34,199 nt of DNA from assembly GCA_964556705.1 (NCBI GenBank), contig CAZKXX010000036.1, positions 1 through 34,199 on the forward strand, read 5' to 3'. Shown in pieces: positions 13,491 through 21,127 of the stretch. Under the pieces are notes generated by a model. That model saw only the letters and a list, made by a program, of their open reading frames with translations, ran no database searches and was not told where the DNA came from. The stretch is from CAZKXX01 sp964556705 (GTDB lineage: Bacteria; Acidobacteriota; Terriglobia; UBA7540). The position numbers were made by a program, and so were the translations under genes. Numbering within the stretch: the first letter of the stretch is position 1; each line of letters starts with the position of its first letter.

Positions 13491-14423
13491 ATGGCGCGCT
13501 ACAACCTTTACCTCGCCGATTGCCTTTCCTGGATGGAGAAGCGCCCCGAGAATTCCATTCACGCGATTGTCACCGATCCGCCCTACGGTCTGCGCGAGTA
13601 CACACCGGAGGAGAAAGCGAAACTGCGCAACGGACGCGGGGGCGTCTGGCGCATCCCGCCTTCCTTCGACGGCTGCCGCCGTAGTCCTCTGCCGCGCTTT
13701 ACGGTACTGACGCAAGCCGACCGCGAGAGGCTGAGCGCCTTTTTCTATGAGTTTGGCCGCCGCTCGCTTCGAGTGCTGGTCCCCGGCGGTCATCTCTTCA
13801 TCGCCACAAATCCCCTTCTTTCGCACCTTGTTTACGGACCGCTTCTGGAGGCGGGCTTTGAGAAGCGGGGGGAGGTTATTCGCCTCGTGAAGACGCTCCG
13901 CGGCGGGGACCGGCCCAAGAACGCGCATGGGGAGTTTGCGGGCGTCACCGTGATGCCGCGCTCCGGGTGGGAACCGTGGGGGCTCTTTCGCAAACCCTGT
14001 GAAGGCCGGGTGCAGGACAACCTGCGAAAGTGGAAGACAGGCGGTTTGCGGCGGCTTTCAGACAATCAACCCTTCGAGGACATTATCCGTTCGTCGCCGA
14101 CGCGCGCTCGAGAACGCGCGCTGGCGCCGCATCCGTCGCTCAAGCCGCAGGCCTTTATGCGGCAGATCGTTCGCGCCTCGCTGCCGCTCGGCGAGGGCGT
14201 CGTTCTCGACCCCTTCATGGGCGGCGGCTCGACGATTGCCGCCGCGGTCGCCGTTGGATACGAAAGCATCGGTATCGAACTCGACCCGCAGTTCTTCAAG
14301 ATGGCCGAAAAGGCGATCCCGAAGCTGGCGGCGTTGCAGGCAGTTCCCCTCGCCCGCGAAGGGCGGAAGACCTCAGCGCACCCCGTCAATTCATCAATGC
14401 AGGCTTTCGCGCTGCCCTTTTGA
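13491..14423 (+). CDS. Site-specific DNA methyltransferase (DPPY type, beta order)
   Basis: 310 residues. The catalytic motif TDPPYGLREY (28-37) comes first and the SAM motif LDPFMGGGSTIAAA (239-252) second, the beta-class order of the N-4/N-6 methylase family (PF01555). DPPY indicates N6-adenine as the likely target. KWKTGGLRRLSDNQPFEDII and HPSLKPQAFMRQIVRASLPLG are conserved-looking segments before the SAM motif. ATG 13491 follows GAGGAG by 3 nt. It lies 92 bp after the endonuclease-like gene, but its codon and base usage is GC-rich like the chromosome, so it may be a resident orphan or phage-type methylase rather than a member of the same system. Confidence 0.85.
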   Translation: MARYNLYLADCLSWMEKRPENSIHAIVTDPPYGLREYTPEEKAKLRNGRGGVWRIPPSFDGCRRSPLPRFTVLTQADRERLSAFFYEFGRRSLRVLVPGGHLFIATNPLLSHLVYGPLLEAGFEKRGEVIRLVKTLRGGDRPKNAHGEFAGVTVMPRSGWEPWGLFRKPCEGRVQDNLRKWKTGGLRRLSDNQPFEDIIRSSPTRARERALAPHPSLKPQAFMRQIVRASLPLGEGVVLDPFMGGGSTIAAAVAVGYESIGIELDPQFFKMAEKAIPKLAALQAVPLAREGRKTSAHPVNSSMQAFALPF

Positions 14424-14585
14424 CTCCTCCGGTCGATGAGCGCTCGCGCGTCCGGCGTGCGCCATCCTGCCGAGCGCCTTGCCGCGACCATCGTCGATCA
14501 CCACCCGCGGATCGTCATGCGCGGGGGCCGGCCGGTGCTGGCGAACGGCGGCGAGTAGAGCCGCGTGACTAACGTAGTTGAAGCG

Positions 14586-14683
14586 TGTCATTCCGAGCGA
14601 AGCGAGGAATCTGCTTGATGCAGCGTTCGGAAGAAACCGCGGATGCTTCGTCTCGACCAACAGCGTCGGGACTCAGCATGACA
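14586..14683. repeat. Dispersed TGTCATTCCGAGCGAAGCGAGG element
   Basis: It begins TGTCATTCCGAGCGAAGCGA and ends ACTCAGCATGACA, with TGTCAT/ATGACA termini inverted over about 98 bp. In translation it gives VIPSEARNL, a peptide I recall from spurious proteins of many environmental genomes, which marks a widely dispersed non-coding repeat. The 332-bp gap (14424-14755) otherwise holds only a 40-codon frame (14436-14558) that I do not support as a gene. Confidence 0.75.
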
Positions 14684-14755
14684 GTACCTGCGGTTGTTTG
14701 TCACATCTTGCGGCAACGCGGCGCTGGCCCCCGTTCTTCTGGCGCGCGAATTCCC

Positions 14756-15055
14756 CTAAAACCCTCGACGCAATCTTCGATGCTCGCCGGGTGGGACGCC
14801 CATGAGGGCGCGGAAGGTGAGCGTGAATTGGCACTGGTCGGCGAAGGCGGCTTCAAGCACGACTTCGACGAGCGGCGTTTCGCCGGCCGCAAGTTTCCGC
14901 GCCGCGAATTCGAGGCGCAGTCGGCGTACGTACTCGCCCGCGGTGGTGCGGTAGTGCTCATGCGCGATTCGGACGCGTAGAGGTTTGGACTCCCCTGTGC
15001 CTTGGACCGCGGTTGGTCGCTTGGAAGGTAGCGACATGGAACTCGGCTCCTCCAT
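14756..15055 (-). pseudogene. Remnant of an AraC-family regulator (C-terminal HTH)
   Basis: The translated end TAGEYVRRLRLEFAARKLAA, then PLVEVVLEAAFADQCQFTLTF and GVPPGEHRR, is the second helix-turn-helix of AraC/XylS regulators. In intact members this part follows an effector domain and a first HTH. Here only about 60 residues of homology remain; the stretch before it (SKPLRVRIAHEHYR) is a damaged first HTH and no effector domain precedes it. The frame starts just 9 bp from the Rnk stop. It is probably a decaying fragment, though a short HTH-only protein cannot be ruled out. Confidence 0.6.
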
Positions 15056-15064
15056 GGCGCACGT

Positions 15065-15478
15065 TCAAGCGGCGAGCTTTTCGGCCTCCGGCTGGAACAG
15101 CACCTCCTCGATCTTCAGGCGGCGCCGCCCGGAGGGAACTTCCCATTGCACCACGTCACCGGCTCGATAACCCAGAATCGCCGTGCCGATCGGGGCCAGG
15201 ACCGAGATGCGGTTGGCGGAGATCTCCGCGTCCTGGGGATAGACCAGCGTGTAGACGGACTCTTCGCCGCTGTCGAGGTCGCGGATGCGCACTGTGGAGT
15301 TCATCGTCACGACGTCGGGTGGGACCTGGTCCGCTCCGACCACTTCGGCGCGGTCCAGTTCCCGCTCCAGAATGTCAACGTTCGGACGTTCGCGCTTCGA
15401 GAACCACCGCGCGGAATCCACGAGCCGCAGGAGGAGCTCCATGTCCACGTCGGTGATCCAGATTGTTTCCCGTTTCAT
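15065..15478 (-). CDS. rnk: Rnk-type nucleoside diphosphate kinase regulator (GreA/GreB C-terminal domain)
   Basis: 137 residues. A short N-terminal helical part (ITDVDMELLLRLVDSARWF, then LERELDRAEVV) is followed by the GreA/GreB-type C-terminal FKBP-like domain. That domain shows TMNSTVRIRDLDSGEE, VYPQDAEISANRISVLAPIG and AILGYRAGDVVQWEVPSG. This is the Rnk family, which binds RNA polymerase near the secondary channel but lacks the coiled-coil acidic tip needed for transcript cleavage. ATG 15478 is preceded by GGAGG with 6-nt spacing. It is 112 bp downstream of the HPF gene on the same strand, so the two may be co-transcribed as a stress-response pair. Confidence 0.88.
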   Translation of the reverse strand: MKRETIWITDVDMELLLRLVDSARWFSKRERPNVDILERELDRAEVVGADQVPPDVVTMNSTVRIRDLDSGEESVYTLVYPQDAEISANRISVLAPIGTAILGYRAGDVVQWEVPSGRRRLKIEEVLFQPEAEKLAA

Positions 15479-15590
15479 GTCACACCTCCTTCGGTAATAC
15501 GGTTGTCTCCGCCGGACAGGCGTTTATCTGTCCTGGTGATCGCCACAGGCGCGCCCGGGCGGCGGAGAAGAACACCGGGCACGCGCTCAT

Positions 15591-15965
15591 CTATCGTTGA
15601 ACGGAGTAAGGTCGCCGGACCGTTCTCGGGGGCTTGCGGGTCGTTTCCCGGAAGGTCCTCGCTTCTCTTGCGCGCTGGAGGTGGCGGAGGATGGTGCGTC
15701 CGGCGCGCTCGGCGGCCCGGTTGATGGCGGCATACAGGTCGGAGTCCGTCTCCTCAACGACCACGATTCCCGCCGGGCTGACGGCGGCGCTGATCGTACA
15801 CCGCTTGTCTTGTCCCCCGCGCGGGCCATTCAGGTCGGCCACGCGCGCCGTCACACGCTCCACGCTGCCCCCCACCCGGCCCAGCGCGAAGCGCAGTCGC
15901 CGCTCGATGTAGTCGCGCAGGGCTTCGGCCAGATCCGTCTTGTGAATGCGCACGTCCAGGTTCAT
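15591..15965 (-). CDS. hpf: Ribosome hibernation promoting factor / sigma-54 modulation protein family
   Basis: 124 residues matching the S30AE fold: MNLDVRIHKTDLAEALRDYI, ERRLRFALGRVGGSVERVTAR, and DLYAAINRAAERAGRTILRHL as the second helix. Short HPF proteins bind the 30S decoding centre and help inactivate ribosomes under stress. The basic tail after residue 97 (REARTFRETTRKPPRTVRRP) is Arg-rich and is not the long-HPF dimerisation domain. ATG 15965 has GGGAGG 5 nt upstream. It is divergent from the NhaR-like regulator, sharing a short AT-rich control region, and is followed by rnk. Confidence 0.85.
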   Translation of the reverse strand: MNLDVRIHKTDLAEALRDYIERRLRFALGRVGGSVERVTARVADLNGPRGGQDKRCTISAAVSPAGIVVVEETDSDLYAAINRAAERAGRTILRHLQRAREARTFRETTRKPPRTVRRPYSVQR

Positions 15966-16050
15966 GCCATCCTCCCTTCGCGCCGTCGATCGACGGCCGG
16001 ATTCAATCCTACGGCGCCGCGACGGATTAGAAAAGTTGAAAATATGAAAT

Positions 16051-16063
16051 TTACCGTTCGGTA
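16051..16063. promoter_or_regulatory. Candidate LysR-type operator between hpf and nhaR-like gene
   Basis: TTACCGTTCGGTA has the T-N11-A form and the inverted core TACCG-TT-CGGTA. It lies in an unusually AT-rich stretch 23 bp before the regulator ATG, a usual place for LysR-type autoregulation and control of a divergent gene. A possible -10 (TACAAT) lies only 7 nt before the ATG. Motif and position only. Confidence 0.35.
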
Positions 16064-16085
16064 TTTCCTAAGTACAATCAGAGGG

Positions 16086-17081
16086 ATGGAATGGCTGAAC
16101 TACCATCACCTGTTCTACTTCTGGAGGGTCGCGCGCCTGGGCAGCGTGACCTCCGCCGCCGAGGAGATGCGGCTCAGCCCGCCCACGATCAGCGCACAGC
16201 TCCGCAGCCTGGAGGAATCGCTCGGCCAGCGCCTATTCGCGCGCTCGGGACGCCGGCTGATCCTGACCGAACCAGGCCGCCTGGTGCTCAGCTACGCGGA
16301 CGAAATCTTCTCGCTCGGCCAGGAGTTGCGCGGAGCGTTGCGCGAGCGCCCGCTGGGACGCCCGTTGCGACTCGTCGTGGGCCTCGCCGACGTGCTCCCC
16401 AAGCTCATCGCTCACCGGCTCATCCAGCCCGCGATGGAACTGCGCGAGCCGGTCCGCGTGGTATGCCGCGAGGACAACCCCGACCACCTTCTGGCCGAAC
16501 TTGCCGTCCACAACCTTGACGTGGTCCTCTCCGACGCCCCGATGAATCCGGGCGTCCGCGTGCGCGCCTACAATCATCTGCTCGGCGAATGCGGCGTGAC
16601 GTTTCTGGGCGGACGCAAATACGCAACTTCCCTGCGGCGCGGCTTCCCGCGCTCGCTCAACAACGCTCCCCTGCTCTTGCCCACGGACAACACCGCGTTG
16701 CGGCGCGACCTCGACGCCTGGTTTGAGAAAATCGGTATCCACCCTGCGGTGGTCGGAGAGTTCGAAGACAACTCGCTGCTTCGGGTGTTCGGAGAGGCGG
16801 GGGTCGGAATCTTTCCCGCGCCGTCCGCAGTAGAGAAACAACTTGTGGGACAGTATCGTCTCCACACCATCGGCCGCACTCGGGGAGTGCGCTGCCGGTT
16901 CTACGCGATTTCGGTCGAGAAGAAGATCCACCACCCGGCGGTCGTGGCCATCTGCGAAAGGGCGCGGCGGGAACTGTTCGCCGGAGAGACGGCGCTTCGG
17001 GTGCCGGGTCGGAAGCCAACGTCGGCTCGCACCCGGCGGCGACCCTCGATGGAGCTTGAACACCCTCCCGGCGGGAGTTAA
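16086..17081 (+). CDS. nhaR: LysR-family regulator, NhaR-like
   Basis: 331 residues. The N-terminus MEWLNYHHLFYFWRVARLGS and the HTH SPPTISAQLRSLEESLGQRL match NhaR, the LysR-type activator of the nhaA Na+/H+ antiporter, more closely than generic LysR proteins. The effector domain follows (RLVVGLADVLPKLIAHRLI, then ELAVHNLDVVLSDAPMNPG and FGEAGVGIFPAPSAVE). The C-terminal tail from about residue 300 is an extra Arg/Pro-rich extension. ATG 16086 is chosen because NhaR proteins start with ME/WLNYHHL; an in-frame ATG at 16044 would add 14 unrelated residues. No nhaA is in the window, and the nearest divergent gene is hpf, so its local target may be the hpf-rnk pair. Confidence 0.88.
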   Translation: MEWLNYHHLFYFWRVARLGSVTSAAEEMRLSPPTISAQLRSLEESLGQRLFARSGRRLILTEPGRLVLSYADEIFSLGQELRGALRERPLGRPLRLVVGLADVLPKLIAHRLIQPAMELREPVRVVCREDNPDHLLAELAVHNLDVVLSDAPMNPGVRVRAYNHLLGECGVTFLGGRKYATSLRRGFPRSLNNAPLLLPTDNTALRRDLDAWFEKIGIHPAVVGEFEDNSLLRVFGEAGVGIFPAPSAVEKQLVGQYRLHTIGRTRGVRCRFYAISVEKKIHHPAVVAICERARRELFAGETALRVPGRKPTSARTRRRPSMELEHPPGGS

Positions 17082-17088
17082 AGCGCCC

Positions 17089-17117
17089 TTGACGGGTTCT
17101 TGCGGGCCGCTGACAAT
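17089..17117 (+). promoter_or_regulatory. Candidate promoter of the beta-barrel / YdjM pair
   Basis: TTGACG (17089-17094), 17-nt spacer, GACAAT (17112-17117), matching 5 and 4 of 6 consensus bases. It begins 8 nt after the regulator stop and implies a leader of about 155 nt. Confidence 0.5.
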
Positions 17118-17278
17118 GGCAGGCTTCGCGTGCGACGGGCATTTTCGCCAACCCGTCACCGTTTGCCTGGCCGCAGGCCGGTGAGACAGCGGAAGGTTTG
17201 AGTGAAGTGCCCGCGGGCGGCCCGGGTGCCGGCCGACGAGGCCGCACGAGCCGCTCCAAGGAAAGGAGAGCCTCCACA

Positions 17279-18196
17279 ATGCCATCGTGCCGTGCTGTGG
17301 TCTGGATGATTGTCGGCTTCCTGCTTCTCTCCGTGACGAGGGAAAACCTTCTCGCCCAGGACCCTGCGGCTGAGCCCGAACAGGGCTGGTCTTTCCTCAG
17401 CCGATTTCAAGGGAGCTCCAACACGCTGGGTCAGGTCTATCGGCTGGACGCGGCGGCCCGATACGATTTCAACCGTTACTTCTCCGTGGCCGCGGGACTC
17501 CCGTTTTACTTCGTCTCCGCCTCGGGCGATTCCTCGACCGGCTCCCTGAACTCCGGCAGCGGGCTGGGGAACGCGTACCTGGTCTTGAGGTTGGCGGTCC
17601 AGAACCCTGCGGTCAACTACAGCTCCACGCTCACCGGAACCGCGCCGACGGGCGACGCCTCCAAGGGTTTCAGCACGGGACGGGCCACGATTGATTGGAG
17701 CCATCACTTCGACCGGAGTTTCGGCCGCACCACGCCTTTTGCCATCGTCGGCATCGCCAACACAGTCTCTGACACCGACTTTTTCACGCGACCCTACTCG
17801 ACCCTGGGGTGGGTGGGGCACTTTGAAGGGGGGCTTTATTATGCCCTCGCGCCGCGAGTCTCCGCGGGCGCCTCGGCCTATGCCATCACACCGACGGGCG
17901 ATCAAAAGGTCTTCAGCAGAGTCATCGCGCGGCAGGAAGGAATTTCGCCGGTCGAGCCGCCGCCCTTCTCGCCGGTGCGGACGCCTCGGGGAGGCTTCGA
18001 GACGGAAAGCCTCACCGAGGGCTCGGCCGAGATCGCCCGGGACAACGGCTTTTCGGCCTGGTTGGGCGCCAACCTTTCACGGCACCTCGGAGTCGGCATC
18101 GGGTTCACGCGCAGCGTCCCCTTTGACTTGAACACATTCTCTTTCGGCGTGGGGATCAATGTCGGCCACATCGTCAGAAAGGGCCGCGGGCGATAA
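17279..18196 (+). CDS. Outer-membrane beta-barrel protein
   Basis: 305 residues. A signal peptide (VVWMIVGFLLLSV, then ENLLAQ) is followed by alternating short strands rich in aromatic and glycine residues: YRLDAAARYDFNRYFSVAAG, GLGNAYLVLRLAVQNPAVNY, STLTGTAPTGD, ATIDWSHHFDRSFGRTTPF and GLYYALAPRVSAGASAYAI. It ends in a strand-rich region (LGVGIGFTRSVPF, SFGVGINVGHIV). This looks like the PF13557/MetA-pathway or transporter-type barrel group; the transported compound is unknown. ATG 17279 is chosen for the signal peptide; AAGGAG lies 10 nt upstream. It is 5 bp before the YdjM-like gene, so they form an operon. Confidence 0.7.
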   Translation: MPSCRAVVWMIVGFLLLSVTRENLLAQDPAAEPEQGWSFLSRFQGSSNTLGQVYRLDAAARYDFNRYFSVAAGLPFYFVSASGDSSTGSLNSGSGLGNAYLVLRLAVQNPAVNYSSTLTGTAPTGDASKGFSTGRATIDWSHHFDRSFGRTTPFAIVGIANTVSDTDFFTRPYSTLGWVGHFEGGLYYALAPRVSAGASAYAITPTGDQKVFSRVIARQEGISPVEPPPFSPVRTPRGGFETESLTEGSAEIARDNGFSAWLGANLSRHLGVGIGFTRSVPFDLNTFSFGVGINVGHIVRKGRGR

Positions 18197-18201
18197 TCCC
18201 C

Positions 18202-19329
18202 ATGGACACTTTCACCACCGCCGTCGGCGGCGCGCTGCTCGCCAAGGCGCTGCCCCGCGAGAACCGCGGCCCGAGCGCCGTCTGGTGCGTGACGCTCTCG
18301 TCGGCTCTTCCCGACATTGACATTGTCGCCGACTGGTTCAGCTCCGACCCGTTCGCCGGACTTCTTCATCACCGCGCCTTCACCCATTCGCTCGTGGGGC
18401 TGGCGGTGATGGCGCCGCTGGTGGCGCTGCTGTTCCGGCGCTTCGGCCCCGACAAGAATTTCCGGCGCCTGCTGGCGCTCGCCACGCTGGGCCTCACCTG
18501 GCACATCTTCACCGATCTCGCCACGTCCTGGGGGACCATGGTCTTCTACCCCTTCAACCGCGACCGCGTCGTCTGGGACCTGCTTTTCATCATCGACTTC
18601 ATCTTCAGCGCCATCCTCCTCGTCCCTCAACTGCAAGCCTGGATTTACCGCAAGCCGCGCGCGGCGCTGCGGCGCGGAATTCTGGTTTGGGCGGCGCTGG
18701 CTTCGTTCACGGCGCTGATGATGGTCTGGGCGGGAGGGTTTCTCGGAAGGCCGTTTGACTACAACCTCTTCGCGCTTCTCGCTTCGCTGGAGGCGGCAAC
18801 CCTGCTTTTCCCGCGCGCTGGAGGCTGGGGCTTTCGCCAGGATTCGACCACGTTCGCGCGCATCGGAGTCACGGCGCTGGCCGGTTACCTCACGCTCGTC
18901 ACCGTCGCGCACTTTCGCGCCCTGGGGCTGGTTGAGCGCCGCGTCGAGGAGCGCGGAATCGCTCATCATTCTCTCGCCGCGCTTCCCCAGCCGCTTTCTC
19001 CCTTCCTCTGGTCGGGGCTGGTTCTGAGCGGCGACGGGGTGTATCAGACCTGGGTCAACGTGTTTAAGCGCCAGGCGCCGGACTTTGACTTTATCCCTTC
19101 GCAGGACGGCGAGTACATCGCGCGCGCCCGCGACTTGCCCGAGGTCAAGACCTACCTCTGGTTCGCGCGCTTTCCGGTGGCGCGATACCGCCGGGCCGAG
19201 GACCGGCACATTGTGGAGTTCGGGGACCTGCGCTTCCGCGGGCGCCATGACGCGGACGCCGGATTCACTTTCCGCGTCGTCTTTGATGCGCAGGGAGAAG
19301 TGCTTTCCGCCGGTTTTGCGGGGCGCTAA
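18202..19329 (+). CDS. YdjM-like membrane-bound metal-dependent hydrolase
   Basis: 375 residues. Motifs LSSALPDIDIVADWF and HHRAFTHSLVGLAV carry the Asp and His residues typical of the YdjM/DUF457 inner-membrane hydrolase family (PF04307), with WHIFTDLATSWGTM adding a further His/Asp. Hydrophobic segments near residues 60-80, 130-145, 155-175, 180-200 and 220-235 suggest five or so membrane spans. The C-terminal about 130 residues (ADRHIVEFGDLRFRG region) form a soluble domain common in long members. ATG 18202 starts 5 bp after the beta-barrel stop. Its reaction is not known from sequence. Confidence 0.82.
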   Translation: MDTFTTAVGGALLAKALPRENRGPSAVWCVTLSSALPDIDIVADWFSSDPFAGLLHHRAFTHSLVGLAVMAPLVALLFRRFGPDKNFRRLLALATLGLTWHIFTDLATSWGTMVFYPFNRDRVVWDLLFIIDFIFSAILLVPQLQAWIYRKPRAALRRGILVWAALASFTALMMVWAGGFLGRPFDYNLFALLASLEAATLLFPRAGGWGFRQDSTTFARIGVTALAGYLTLVTVAHFRALGLVERRVEERGIAHHSLAALPQPLSPFLWSGLVLSGDGVYQTWVNVFKRQAPDFDFIPSQDGEYIARARDLPEVKTYLWFARFPVARYRRAEDRHIVEFGDLRFRGRHDADAGFTFRVVFDAQGEVLSAGFAGR

Positions 19330-19371
19330 ACCAAACAGGAAATCCGAGGCACTGCACCGCGCGGAAGCGCC

Positions 19372-20715
19372 CTACTCCGGCTTGTCGCGCAGGCGGCCGA
19401 TCATTTCGTAAAGACGCACAAGCGCGTGGTCCACCATGCGCTCGCCCGCGCCGACCTCGACCCAGGTGGTCGCGCTTGCCGCGCCGTAGCCGCCCATCGC
19501 CGCCCCGCGGATGGTGGGGAAATAACCCACGTAACCGTTCGCGTAGCCGAGGAAAAGCGCTTCGCGGACCGGCGCGCGGTCGCGCCAACTGATCTGGAAG
19601 TCCACGAAAGGCTCGCCGGGCATGGTCATCATCGCCAGACGCTTGTTGATGAGCACCACGGCGACGGGCACGGAAAGCGGGCCCTGGAGGCGCGGCGCGA
19701 ACGACTCGAGAATGTTCTCGCCGTAGGCGGCGATGATCGCGGCGCGGAATTTTTCCGGGTTCCAGCGCAGCTTGAACTCGAGCGCGTCTTCGACGAAGTC
19801 GAGACTGGCGTTTTCATCCGCCTCGGTGCGAATCGAACGCGCCACGCGCGCCGCTTCCTCACCCAGCCGCCGCCCCGTCCATTCGCTTTGCGCGACAGGG
19901 TTCTTCTCGAGCGTCTGTGTGGCGAAATACGGATTGATGTCGCCGGGCGCGCCCTGGAGGAAGATCGCTGTCGCCCCGGGTATCGCTTCCTCAACGGCCT
20001 TAACCGTGAAGCCCGGGAAGTCGGCCGTGTACTGAAGATTGTCCCAAGCGAAGATGACGGGGTGGCAGGCGTGATTGACGAGGACGGCGAGCGGAGTCCC
20101 GTCGGATGTGTCGAGGCGCACGACGGCGACCGTAGGATCCATCGGCGCGGTCGGCACGCGCGTCTCGTTGCGCCAGAACATCGTCACGGTGCCGTCGGGA
20201 TTGATCCGGATGCGGTTGTAGCCGATGAAGGCGCTGCCGCGTCCCGTGCCGAGGCGCGCGGGCGCGAGGTTGCGGGCGGCTTCGGCGATCGCGGCGGCGG
20301 TTTTTTCAATCACCGCGGATTCCCACGCCGGCGTCTTCCCTTCCGGGTAATCGTCGAGGATGACGGGCGCGGCGTGCGTGTGCGTCGCCTGGACGAGCAC
20401 GTAGTCCATGCCGCTCGACTGCCGCGCCGCTGCGCGCAGGCGGGCGATGCCGGCCGGGCCGAACGTCCGCCCGAGGTCGAGCACGGCGAGCGCCATCTTT
20501 TTCCCGCTCGCTTCGAGCACCACGACGCGCGCGAAGAGCGGGTCCAGCGCGCCCTCAGCGGGCTGGGTGCGATTGAAATAGCCCCAGAGCTTTTCGCCCG
20601 CGGGCGGCGTGATTTCGACTTTCGCCACTCCCGCGCGCAGTTCCGCGGCGCGCGCGGGCACCGCGAGAACCAGGAGGGCCAGCGCTGCAAGACAGCTTCG
20701 ACGAATTCCATTCAT
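19372..20715 (-). CDS. Neutral/alkaline ceramidase-family secreted protein
   Basis: 447 residues with a signal peptide (LAALALLVLAVPARAAEL). Ceramidase-family hallmarks are RAGVAKVEITPPAGEKLWGY near the mature N-terminus, QATHTHAAPV with metal-binding His residues, NHACHPVIF with a further His pair, QGAPGDINPYF with the nucleophile-region Gly-Asp, and FLGYANGYVGYFPT. The shorter length compared with classical ceramidases (about 650 residues) places it in the broad neutral/alkaline non-lysosomal ceramidase family found in many environmental bacteria, where lipid amide hydrolysis is not always proven. ATG 20715 follows GGGGAG by 8 nt and starts the signal peptide. Convergent with the YdjM-like gene. 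Confidence 0.85.
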   Translation of the reverse strand: MNGIRRSCLAALALLVLAVPARAAELRAGVAKVEITPPAGEKLWGYFNRTQPAEGALDPLFARVVVLEASGKKMALAVLDLGRTFGPAGIARLRAAARQSSGMDYVLVQATHTHAAPVILDDYPEGKTPAWESAVIEKTAAAIAEAARNLAPARLGTGRGSAFIGYNRIRINPDGTVTMFWRNETRVPTAPMDPTVAVVRLDTSDGTPLAVLVNHACHPVIFAWDNLQYTADFPGFTVKAVEEAIPGATAIFLQGAPGDINPYFATQTLEKNPVAQSEWTGRRLGEEAARVARSIRTEADENASLDFVEDALEFKLRWNPEKFRAAIIAAYGENILESFAPRLQGPLSVPVAVVLINKRLAMMTMPGEPFVDFQISWRDRAPVREALFLGYANGYVGYFPTIRGAAMGGYGAASATTWVEVGAGERMVDHALVRLYEMIGRLRDKPE

Positions 20716-20837
20716 CAGGATTCTCCCCAGTCCGTCATTCGGCGGAGGCAAATCTTAACCCGCCGCCCGCCGGTTGTCACCCGTCAAGGCGCGGAGCCGT
20801 GGTATAACTTGCTGACCCGAGACCCGAGGAGCCCGCG

Positions 20838-21059
20838 ATGTTCTGCTGCGATGACCTCGCCCAGGCCGCCGAGCGCGGCGCGCTTTATTACGGCGCCAAA
20901 AACCTGATCGACGACGGCCGCATCGTCAACGATCTCGACACCGAATACTTCATCCGCTCGGCCTCGAGCCGCGGCTTCGACTACTACGGTATCAATTACT
21001 GCCCGTTCTGCGGCCGCGCGCTCGCTCACGGGCTGTGGGTGGCGGAAAAGAAGAAGTAA
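20838..21059 (+). CDS. Small CxxC protein, 73 aa
   Basis: Begins MFCCDDLAQAAERGALYYGA and has a single clear zinc-type knuckle NYCPFCGRALAHGLW near residue 53, with the N-terminal Cys-Cys pair as possible additional ligands. The middle (VNDLDTEYFIRSASSRGFDYY) is acidic and aromatic. GAGGAG lies 6 nt before ATG 20838, and an extended -10 (TGGTATAAC, TATAAC at 20803-20808) lies about 30 nt upstream, so a dedicated promoter is likely. It is divergent from the ceramidase gene. Function unknown. Confidence 0.65.
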   Translation: MFCCDDLAQAAERGALYYGAKNLIDDGRIVNDLDTEYFIRSASSRGFDYYGINYCPFCGRALAHGLWVAEKKK

Positions 21060-21067
21060 GCAAGCCG

Positions 21068-21102
21068 TCGGCCCTCAGCTTTCAGCCGTCAGCCCTCAGC
21101 GC
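21068..21102. repeat. 7-bp TCAGCNN array
   Basis: Units TCGGCCC, TCAGCTT, TCAGCCG, TCAGCCC, TCAGCGC start 8 bp after the small CxxC gene stop. The consensus TCAGCNN is the same as in the arrays at 9617-9672 and 27511-27538, showing that distant arrays can share a unit. Confidence 0.8.
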
Positions 21103-21127
21103 GCCGCCCAACCGAGCCGTCCTTCAG

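Noticed and set aside
14436..14558. A 40-codon frame between the second methyltransferase and the dispersed repeat
   Set aside because: No ribosome site, no recognisable motif and GC-driven composition; treated as non-coding.
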